This document shows, piece after piece, positions 5,525-12,057 of a DNA stretch of 23,553 nt. The translations under genes were made by a program, and so were the position numbers. The first letter of the stretch is position 1; the number at the start of each line of letters is the position of its first letter. A model generated the notes under the pieces. That model worked only from the letters and a program-made list of their open reading frames with translations, ran no database searches and was not told where the DNA came from. The stretch lies in the NCBI GenBank assembly GCA_017959485.1, contig JAGDAM010000328.1:1-23553 (forward strand). Direction: 5' to 3'. Source of the stretch: Clostridia bacterium (GTDB lineage Bacteria; Bacillota_A; Clostridia; Oscillospirales; CAG-272).

Positions 5525-6946
5525 TCAGTTTCCTTTTTTTCGCTCTTTCACATAGGATTCAAACTTGGCCTTCGCTTCTTTCTCATCTTTGGTAATTCCG
5601 TCGCTGGCACCGATAACCTGCTCAATCAACGCACTGAATTCGACAAGGGATTCAACATTTGCATATGCCAGATATTTTGTTAAATCATCGAATGTGAATG
5701 GGTTTTTGGAATCGATCAACGAAATCTCGGTTACCATTTCGTCGGTCACAATCTCCGGATCCAGAATCGGCGTAACAACACCCTTTATAACGGCAGCTTC
5801 TTCATTAGACACGTTGTTATCACATCCTGCGAAATAATAAAGCAGTGCGGCAACAACTATACAGTATGATTCCTGTTCGTCAAACCGCCAGCCTGCCGGT
5901 TTGTTAGACTGTTGAATTTCAAAACCGCGTTCATTCACAAGAGCATTGGCGGCAGAAATGCAATCATCCACATCGGCCTTGTTTACGCTATTGACCTCGT
6001 TTTCTTTCTCAGCTTTGATAACCAGCTGTACCTGGCACATTTTATACAGCAACTGAACAAGCAGCACTGTGTTCTGGGTTACCAGCCGTTCCTGCGGTGT
6101 GAACTCCAGCCAGTCTGTTTTCTTATTGATATTAACAATAGCATCAAGAGCATTCAGATGACGCCGGTAAACATGCTCGACATTTCCCATAACACTATAA
6201 TACCGGGTGGCTATCATATTCAGTTTGTTAAGATAAGCACAAACCAGATTAATCTCTGCTTCGGCCTCAAGCATTTCTTTGTATGCCTTATCCGCTTTTT
6301 TAGACAAGGTGGTGCCTGTTATGCTGAATATTATACCTCCTACAAGCATCCCTATGCCCGCCGAAGTAACGCCCAGCATGGTCGAACCTAAAGCCATGCC
6401 TCCTCCTCCAGCGGCAATCGCGCCGCCTCCCAGAGCGGCCAGAGTGGCGTTGGTAGCAGCTACTCCCGAAAGAGAAGCGATAGCGGTCCCGGTTGACGCG
6501 GTTCCCAGTGCCATAACGGCAGCAGTCGTGGCCCCCGCGGCAGCAAAGCCGCCGGCGGTTCCCATCGCAGCTCCGCTTATACCGCCCATCAAAACTCCGG
6601 CGCCGACTGATACTTTAGAGATGGCTTCCCTGTCGTATTGAGGAAGCTCTACAGAGTCGCAAGTGAATTCCGCAAAATCAGGACAATTCTGGATCTGCTC
6701 GATTATATCCGAGAACTCTTGAAAACTCGCAAGAATTCCCAGTTCCGTCTTTCCCAGATCATCCATACTTTTTGACGTCCGGGCATTACAAGTCTCAAAG
6801 CGCTGTATGTTTTTATTGTGGCGCTCTTCGGTTGATTTTACCGTGGTGTGAGCGCCTTTCATTTTAACAGCACCGTGAACACTGCCTCCGATGCCTCCGG
6901 CGGCGGCGACCGCTGCGGCGATTCCAAGAACTAACGGAAGTGGCAT
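5525..6946 (-). CDS. Glycine-zipper membrane protein with TerB-like C-terminus
   Basis: The 473-residue protein opens with a hydrophobic Ala/Gly segment (about 3-25) and has a predicted helical region with charged residues at 35-105. A very long Gly/Ala-rich hydrophobic stretch (about 112-213) is dense in small-residue GxxxG spacings, as in pore-forming or tightly packed membrane helices. After a helical middle part, residues about 340-470 show two acidic helical blocks (CDNNVSNEEAAVIKGVV and ASDGITKDEKEAKAKFE) reminiscent of TerB folds. Function is unknown. A membrane-inserting effector is an inference. The ATG at 6946 has AGAGG eight bases upstream. It is second in a two-gene operon, 72 bases after its partner, and is closed by the repeat-C hairpin. 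Confidence 0.75.
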   Translation of the reverse strand: MPLPLVLGIAAAVAAAGGIGGSVHGAVKMKGAHTTVKSTEERHNKNIQRFETCNARTSKSMDDLGKTELGILASFQEFSDIIEQIQNCPDFAEFTCDSVELPQYDREAISKVSVGAGVLMGGISGAAMGTAGGFAAAGATTAAVMALGTASTGTAIASLSGVAATNATLAALGGGAIAAGGGGMALGSTMLGVTSAGIGMLVGGIIFSITGTTLSKKADKAYKEMLEAEAEINLVCAYLNKLNMIATRYYSVMGNVEHVYRRHLNALDAIVNINKKTDWLEFTPQERLVTQNTVLLVQLLYKMCQVQLVIKAEKENEVNSVNKADVDDCISAANALVNERGFEIQQSNKPAGWRFDEQESYCIVVAALLYYFAGCDNNVSNEEAAVIKGVVTPILDPEIVTDEMVTEISLIDSKNPFTFDDLTKYLAYANVESLVEFSALIEQVIGASDGITKDEKEAKAKFESYVKERKKGN

Positions 6947-7018
6947 TTTAATATCCTCTTTTTCTGTTGTTGTTTTTGTAATTTGAAATGTCTCGGGTTG
7001 TTATAGCGTATCCAAGCA

Positions 7019-8323
7019 TTATCCGAACACCAGCTTGTTATTGCTGTCCGACATAAACTCATCGAAATCGCCGTCCCACGGGCAGTTGATACCAAGAGAT
7101 TCAAGCGTAAAGATTATCACCGCATTGAATTCTTCCTCGCTCAAGCCGGACAGATCTGCTTCAAGGCATTGAAATGCGGAAGTATCTTCGTCAAACTTAT
7201 TTGCGTCAATTTTTTCAAGTTCAGCACGATATTCCTGCAAAGCAAGTTTGGCCTGTTTGAGGGCAACGACAGTTTCATCCAGATTGTCTTTTGCGATACC
7301 GACGCGTCGCAACACTTCATTCAACACAAGCGTAAGCAGTCTAGTCCACGCAACCAGATTTAACCGCGAGAAGAAAGCCAGACAGTTTCCGCCTGAACGA
7401 ATGGCGGCATCAGCCACATCCATCACGCATAACGTGCCCTGCCCGATAAGGAGCATCATTCGAAGGTTGTTATTTTTTGTTGTGGGTATGCATTCTCTTA
7501 GCGTGAGCTTCATCTGAAACTTCCGTCTGATGGCCCAAATCAGGCGGATTGATAATTCTGTAACGGCGACGGGTATGGCCAAAGTCATTCCGAAACGAAA
7601 GTCATAACCTTCGGTAAACGCCTGCATAGCAACAGCCGCCAGATCCTTTTTATCTTCACCCAAACTGCCGAATTTGCACAATCCAAACAACTCGTAAAAT
7701 GGCATCACGATACCGGTTCCCCTGTTGTGAGATCCGGAACTGCCGGCAACATCCGACATCAGATGACCGAACCAGGTGGCAATCCCGCACATAATCTTCA
7801 TCAATACGTTCCCGCCGCGAAGTTCGAAAGTTTCGGTATCAATTGTAACAAGCTGACCGCCCGAAACGAAAGTAGCGGTCGACGTGAACTGATTGAGTAT
7901 AGAGAAAAACAGACCGATAACATCCGGCGAATGCGCAAGTGACATCATATGATGCGTGCCCGGCGCAATGTTAAATGCGTTTCCTACGTCTCCGGGTTTT
8001 CTCTGATCATAGTTTACCTTAAATGTCGATAGCCTTTCCAAAAAGCCGATGGCACTGTTAACGTTGTTTTCGTTTCCTGCCTTAGGCTTCCACCCCATCT
8101 TTTTAGCAAAAACCAGTACAACGTTGTCGGTTTGTTTGTCGCTCCATTTTCCGAGAACACTTTCTCCGGGCGCGCCGACAAGAAATACGTCTACAATACC
8201 GCCTATGGCGCCGCAGGCAACCGCGGTAAGGTAATCGTATTTATCACATTCATCGTGATAAAACAGCTTGCGGTTTTCTTCGCTGTTCACCAGTAAAGTA
8301 TACTTGGCATTTGCAGTTGACAT
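7019..8323 (-). CDS. Uncharacterised membrane protein with His/Asp motifs (YdjM-like arrangement)
   Basis: From ATG 8323 the protein has 434 residues. Hydrophobic spans lie near 32-50, 136-145, 172-190, 245-266 and 290-335, and the soluble tail is acidic and helical (345-434). The motifs GTHHMMSLAHSPD (122-134) and FGHLMSDVAGSSGSH (185-199), followed by a PFYELFG turn, resemble in order and spacing the H..HS and H..xD..T..G motifs of YdjM-type membrane metal-dependent hydrolases. This is motif resemblance only. The frame stays open upstream to 8620, adding hydrophobic codons. I reject that start because its ATGs fall inside the promoter (8599-8627) and the frame runs through a terminator (8382-8416), whereas TAAGGGAG lies nine bases before 8323. 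It is first in an operon with the glycine-zipper gene. Confidence 0.75.
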   Translation of the reverse strand: MSTANAKYTLLVNSEENRKLFYHDECDKYDYLTAVACGAIGGIVDVFLVGAPGESVLGKWSDKQTDNVVLVFAKKMGWKPKAGNENNVNSAIGFLERLSTFKVNYDQRKPGDVGNAFNIAPGTHHMMSLAHSPDVIGLFFSILNQFTSTATFVSGGQLVTIDTETFELRGGNVLMKIMCGIATWFGHLMSDVAGSSGSHNRGTGIVMPFYELFGLCKFGSLGEDKKDLAAVAMQAFTEGYDFRFGMTLAIPVAVTELSIRLIWAIRRKFQMKLTLRECIPTTKNNNLRMMLLIGQGTLCVMDVADAAIRSGGNCLAFFSRLNLVAWTRLLTLVLNEVLRRVGIAKDNLDETVVALKQAKLALQEYRAELEKIDANKFDEDTSAFQCLEADLSGLSEEEFNAVIIFTLESLGINCPWDGDFDEFMSDSNNKLVFG

Positions 8324-8381
8324 GCTTGATAGCTCCCTTATTGTGTACCGCCAAAAGCGGGTGAGGTTTAATACTGTGACG

Positions 8382-8416
8382 AAAAACAAAAAGTGCGCCG
8401 ACCGAAGCCGGCGCAC
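8382..8416 (-). terminator. Intrinsic terminator or attenuator in the leader of the membrane operon
   Basis: GTGCGCCGGC-TTCG-GTCGGCGCAC (plus 8393-8416) is a 10-bp stem with a UUCG loop and one G-U pair. On the minus strand it is followed by TTTTTGTTTTT. It lies 59 bases upstream of the chosen start at 8323, inside what would otherwise be coding sequence. Confidence 0.85.
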
Positions 8417-8592
8417 GAAAAACGCAGCCTCCAATCGTCGCCAAACAAAACTTAATATCAACAAGGAAACCCCTATGTTCACACCAAGCGGAATTTGCGT
8501 TTTTACCAAATTCAATGGCGCGAACAGCAACGGAAATAACACCCCGTATAAAAACAGGGCTCCCCTTTCAACGATATCAAGTTTTGTTTGGC
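8382..8592 (-). ncRNA. Predicted structured leader RNA or small RNA upstream of the membrane operon
   Basis: A transcript starting about six bases after the -10 box would begin at 8592, exactly at the first base of a 20-bp closing stem. GCCAAACAAAACTTGATATC (8592-8573) pairs with 8459-8440 throughout, with one G-U. Inside, 8525-8516 pairs with 8486-8477 (10 bp) and 8513-8507 with 8497-8491 (7 bp). CCCTGT (8559-8554) can pair either with ACGGGG (8547-8542) or with ATAGGG (8476-8471), a possible switch. The RNA ends at the UUCG terminator, giving about 210 nt. It matches no RNA family I can name. It may be an attenuating leader or an independent RNA. A 6S-like role cannot be excluded. Confidence 0.6.
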
Positions 8593-8598
8593 AATAAT

Positions 8599-8627
8599 AT
8601 GATATCATCGTTTCCTTCATTTGTCAA
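8599..8627 (-). promoter_or_regulatory. Promoter of the leader RNA and membrane operon
   Basis: On the minus strand TTGACA (plus 8622-8627), 17 bases, TATCAT (plus 8599-8604). The in-frame ATGs at 8620 and 8608 lie inside this promoter and cannot be on its transcript. The 110 bases upstream (8628-8738) show no gene. Confidence 0.75.
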
Positions 8628-8738
8628 GTATTTGATATTGTTTTTGAATTGATGCTTTCTTGAGGATTATGGTGTTAGTGAAAATGTCCGTCGGCTCCGG
8701 GGAAAAGCACTTTATCGGACTGGTGTTTACATCAAAAA

Positions 8739-8880
8739 TGACATTTCAATATAAAAAATGGCCGTTTTTCATGACATTTCAATATAAAAACAGTCTGATT
8801 TTCGTGACATTTCCAATTTTGCGCCTTTTGGCGGTATAAAAGAGCCGCGGGGAATCCGGTAAAACCGGATCCCCAGCGGC
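8739..8880. repeat. Intergenic repeat, copy D (two 33-bp units plus terminator hairpin)
   Basis: Units at 8739-8771 and 8772-8804 begin TGACATTTCAATATAAAAA. A partial third unit and the hairpin 8844-8880 follow. On the minus strand the hairpin is followed by CTCTTTTAT and lies 43 bases after the stop of the S51 peptidase gene, so it terminates that operon. With copy C it brackets the membrane pair and its leader, in the same orientation. Confidence 0.85.
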
Positions 8881-8923
8881 GACTGTTTATTCTCTTTTTC
8901 GGCTCGGAAAGCGGTGCGCGGTA

Positions 8924-9607
8924 TTACGCAAGTTTTCCCCCCGACGGGATTACGCGCGGAGTTCCGTTCTCGAAGACCGTGCAGTCGGCGCCCTGGATAA
9001 AAGCGCCGGAGTCGCGCACTACTATCGCGCTTTCCTCGGAGAGAGCGACAAGGCGCGCAAACTTCCCCGCGAGTTTTGCGACCGCGGCGTTTCTTTCGGC
9101 GTTCACAAAATCGCTCTTCGAGTCGCCGTAGTGAGCGACAGTCGACCAGCCGCCGATCATATCGAGGCCGCGCGTGTCTTCAAGACAGACGGCGTTTGCG
9201 TCCATATAGATTATCGGCATGATATCGGCTCCCGCGATGATCGCGCCGGCGCTCGTCCCGAGATAGGGCACTCCCGCCACGACGAGTTCGCGCAGCTTCG
9301 CGTCGGCGCCCTGCTCTTTTAGCGACGCGAGAAGACGGAAGGTGTTGCCTCCATCGACGAATATTCCGCCGTATTCGGACGCGTCGATATTTTTTATAAA
9401 TCCGGCGTCCGGGCAGAGACGGGTGCAGAAGATCCCGAGCGACGCGGCGAGAGAAACGAAAGCAGGGTAGTGGCCGAGCGCGTTTTCGGGCGTCTGCGAG
9501 AGGGCGACGTAAAGCACCGGACGCGTCTTGTCGCACGCGTCGGCGAAGAGACGGTAGGCGTCGGGGTTTTTGGCGAATCCGCCGCCCCCGCTGAGGATCA
9601 TAAGCAT
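8924..9607 (-). CDS. S51-family peptidase (dipeptidase E-like)
   Basis: The 227-residue protein has the class I glutamine-amidotransferase-like fold of family S51. An SGGGGF start is followed by GGNTFRLL (86-93) and the nucleophile elbow GTSAGA with Ser119. His159 in the VAHYGD stretch fits the catalytic histidine, close to the Ser120/His157 of E. coli PepE. Such enzymes cleave N-terminal aspartyl dipeptides or act as small amidases in the cytosol, and the exact substrate is not given by the sequence. Length is normal. The start at 9607 has AAAGGAT about ten bases upstream. An ATG two codons later is possible. It lies 25 bases after the LRR lipoprotein gene and is probably co-transcribed with it, ending at the repeat-D hairpin. 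Confidence 0.85.
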   Translation of the reverse strand: MLMILSGGGGFAKNPDAYRLFADACDKTRPVLYVALSQTPENALGHYPAFVSLAASLGIFCTRLCPDAGFIKNIDASEYGGIFVDGGNTFRLLASLKEQGADAKLRELVVAGVPYLGTSAGAIIAGADIMPIIYMDANAVCLEDTRGLDMIGGWSTVAHYGDSKSDFVNAERNAAVAKLAGKFARLVALSEESAIVVRDSGAFIQGADCTVFENGTPRVIPSGGKLA

Positions 9608-9632
9608 AATTCTGTTATCCTTTGATTGTTTT

Positions 9633-10577
9633 TTAGTCTCCGAAGAAGCTGTCCCAGAGGTTCTTGAACCATTCGGACCCGTTTTGCATTTTCTCGGACG
9701 CGCCCGCGGTGCCTTCCCGGATGAACTTTATCGCCGCGTCAATTTCGTCTTTGTGAGCTTCGATGATGTCGCTGATTCCCTGGGGAATCTCAACCGCGGC
9801 GTCTTTGCTCTTGTCGACAATGTAATCTGTCAGACCCTTGATCTGCTCCCACCAGCCGGACTTCGGCTCGGCGTCGTCGTCTTCGGACGCCATATAGCTG
9901 CCGAATTCAGACCAGTATTCGAAGAAGCTGTCGGCCTTTTGCGAAACGTCTTCTTCCGAAGGAAGATTCTTCCAGAAGTCGGAATCCTTCCACTGAGCCC
10001 ACCAGGCGGACAGATGCGCTTCCACCTCTTCGGGAATGGCTTCGCCGTTTTTGATTTTTTCATAATACTCGCCGAATTCGCCGTCGAAATTGAACCATTC
10101 CTTCCAGTGTTCGACGTTGCCTTCGTACCATTCGGCTATTATCTTCTGGGTGTCCTCCCAGCCGTCGAAGGCCGAGTCGGCGATCGATTTGACGCTGTCG
10201 GGAATTTCGAGAGACTCGATCTTTTTGCACTCTTTGAAGGCCTCCTCGCCGATCTCTTTGACCGAATCGGGGATAGTGACTTTTACCGCTTCGCTCATTC
10301 CCGCGAAAGCGCCGGCGTCGATTTTGTCGAATCCGTCTCCGATGACGATTTTCTTAACCGCGGTCTTGTCCACCGGAACGGCGGATACCGTTCCGCTGCC
10401 GGAGATCTCGAGAACGCCGTCGTCGCTCAGTTCCCAGGACATATCGCCGGTATCGTCGCCGCCTTCGGTCTCCTCGGTTCCCGAGGTGGCGGCGGCCGGT
10501 TCGACGGTGAAGCCGGCGCAGGCCGAGAAAGTAAACAACAGCGCCATGATCACGGCGATTACAGTGATTTTTTTCAT
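9633..10577 (-). CDS. LRR_5 (BspA-like) lipoprotein with Trp-rich acidic tail
   Basis: The 314-residue precursor has a signal peptide and lipobox FSAC with the modified Cys at 20, so it should be anchored outside the membrane. Residues about 45-135 form a short run of BspA-type leucine-rich units (VKKIVIGDGFDKIDAGAF, KVTIPDSVKEIGEEAF, SLEIPDSVKSIADSAF), the type seen in secreted proteins of gut Firmicutes. Residues 140-314 are highly acidic and rich in Trp and Phe (for example SAWWAQWKDSDFW) with no domain I recognise. AGGAG lies about ten bases before the ATG. No clear promoter is seen. The S51 gene follows in the same operon. Confidence 0.85.
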   Translation of the reverse strand: MKKITVIAVIMALLFTFSACAGFTVEPAAATSGTEETEGGDDTGDMSWELSDDGVLEISGSGTVSAVPVDKTAVKKIVIGDGFDKIDAGAFAGMSEAVKVTIPDSVKEIGEEAFKECKKIESLEIPDSVKSIADSAFDGWEDTQKIIAEWYEGNVEHWKEWFNFDGEFGEYYEKIKNGEAIPEEVEAHLSAWWAQWKDSDFWKNLPSEEDVSQKADSFFEYWSEFGSYMASEDDDAEPKSGWWEQIKGLTDYIVDKSKDAAVEIPQGISDIIEAHKDEIDAAIKFIREGTAGASEKMQNGSEWFKNLWDSFFGD

Positions 10578-10701
10578 AATGAGCTGTCTCCTGTGATTAA
10601 TATCAGCTGATTTATTGCAGATTTGTTTTTTCGGGTGAAAATCCGTGAATTTTACGAATGTTAACCGGGAGAGAAGCGCGTCGCCGCCTGCCCGAAAAAG
10701 C

Positions 10702-10731
10702 TTGACAGCCTGCGCCGGGGGATGATATAAT
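10702..10731 (+). promoter_or_regulatory. Promoter of the membrane-HAD fusion gene
   Basis: TTGACA (10702-10707), 18 bases, TATAAT (10726-10731). It lies about 58 bases upstream of the ATG at 10790. Confidence 0.7.
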
Positions 10732-10789
10732 AAATCAAATCATTCTCCGGACCCGCCGGGCGGGTTTCGGATTTCAGACCGGTTTTTCG

Positions 10790-12019
10790 ATGGACGTTAC
10801 CCTGATTGTAGCCCTGGCGTATATCGCGGCCTGCGCGGTTCTGCATCTGGCGCTCGCTGCCGCCTGGAAAAGAAAAAAGTTCAAATTCCGCGCGCCGCGC
10901 AGCCGGGCGGTCTTTTATTTTTTGTCGTTCACCTGGGGGCTTCCGGTCGTTCTTGCGGGATGCGCCGCCGCGGGTTTGCTTTTTCTTGCCGGAAAGAGGC
11001 CGAAAAGATACGGCTGGGACTTCTGCTTTGACAAAAAGGTAGACTGGGGTCTCGATATGGGACTTTTCTTTGTGGCGGACGCGGCGGGATCCCGCCGTCT
11101 GCTCGATCACGAGCACGGGCATACTATACAAAATATCTGGCTCGGGCCGTTTATGCCGCTGACTGTGTGCCTGCCGTCGGTTTCGAGATTCTGGGTTCGA
11201 AGAATCGCGCAGCGGGCCGGCGGAAGGCTGAAAACCGGGTACGACGACGTCTGGTTCGAGGGCAGCGCGACGCTTTCGGGCCGGGCGCTGACCGACAGAG
11301 TCGGCGGTTTTGCCGACGGACCCGAGACGGACGCGGAGCGTGAAAGAACGACCAAGGAGGCGGCGGAAGCCGCGGGACGGAGAAAAATGAACTGCAAAGC
11401 GGCGATATTCGATATGGACGGGACGCTCATCGACTCGATGGGAGTCTGGAGCCGGATTGACGAGTCGTTTCTGTCGAAAAGAGGCATAGAGGTCCCGGCC
11501 GATTACGCGGAAAGCATCTGCGCTCTGGGGTTTAGGGGGACCGCCGAATATACCGTCAAAAGGTTCGGGTTGCCCGACACGCCTGAGGATCTGATGGCCG
11601 AATGGAGTGCGATGGCCGACGACGAATACGCTCACCGCATCGAACTGTTTCCCGGCGCGAAAGAAAAGCTGGAAGAGCTTCGCTCGCTCGGCATCCGGCT
11701 CTTCATCGCCACGGCTCTTACCGAAAAAATGTATCTGCCCTGCCTTCGCAACAACGGCGTCGACGGCTTTTTTGAGGAAGTCTTCGCGGTAGACGAGGTG
11801 GGGATGTCCAAATCCGATCCGGAGTTTTTCCGGCATTTTTGCGAAAAAACCGGGCTTCTGCCGGGCGAATGCGTGCTCTTCGACGACGCCGCCGCGGCAA
11901 TTGCCGCGGCGCGCGAAGCCGGATTCGTATGCTGCGCGATAGGGAAGAGCAAGCCCGACGGTATCCCGCTCGGTTTGGAATCGGTCGGAGAAATCGATCC
12001 TGACAGGCTTTTCGTGTAA
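10790..12019 (+). CDS. Membrane HEXXH protein fused in frame to a HAD-family phosphatase
   Basis: The 409-residue frame contains two units. Residues 1-199 have hydrophobic spans at about 3-24 and 40-67 and a HEHGH motif (107-111) followed by TIQN, which fits HEXXH metal-site proteins. Its function is unknown. Residues 200-409 are a complete HAD hydrolase of the beta-phosphoglucomutase/phosphatase subfamily, with motif I FDMDGT (nucleophile Asp208, acid Asp210), motif II Thr in ATALT, a motif III Lys in SKSDPEFF, and motif IV LFDDA. It should remove phosphate from a small sugar or nucleotide. An internal ATG at 11387 with GGAG five bases upstream opens the HAD unit, so HAD may also be made separately. 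No stop separates the units. The ATG at 10790 lacks a strong ribosome site. Confidence 0.8.
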   Translation: MDVTLIVALAYIAACAVLHLALAAAWKRKKFKFRAPRSRAVFYFLSFTWGLPVVLAGCAAAGLLFLAGKRPKRYGWDFCFDKKVDWGLDMGLFFVADAAGSRRLLDHEHGHTIQNIWLGPFMPLTVCLPSVSRFWVRRIAQRAGGRLKTGYDDVWFEGSATLSGRALTDRVGGFADGPETDAERERTTKEAAEAAGRRKMNCKAAIFDMDGTLIDSMGVWSRIDESFLSKRGIEVPADYAESICALGFRGTAEYTVKRFGLPDTPEDLMAEWSAMADDEYAHRIELFPGAKEKLEELRSLGIRLFIATALTEKMYLPCLRNNGVDGFFEEVFAVDEVGMSKSDPEFFRHFCEKTGLLPGECVLFDDAAAAIAAAREAGFVCCAIGKSKPDGIPLGLESVGEIDPDRLFV

Positions 12020-12057
12020 GTTCTGTCCGTCCCGCGCCGTGAGAAAAGGGGAGGGCG

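Noticed and set aside
8440..8592. Retron-type RNA
   Set aside because: The long inverted ends recall retron a1/a2 arms, but no reverse transcriptase is present in the window.
8324..8620. N-terminal extension of the 434-residue membrane protein (start at 8620)
   Set aside because: Its ATGs lie within the promoter, the frame crosses an intrinsic terminator, and a good ribosome site precedes 8323. The hydrophobic translation is explained by T-rich RNA sequence. Still possible if the promoter call is wrong.
9570..10610. 346-codon plus-strand open frame
   Set aside because: Antisense shadow of the LRR lipoprotein gene, reading as Phe/Val-rich complement of acidic codons.
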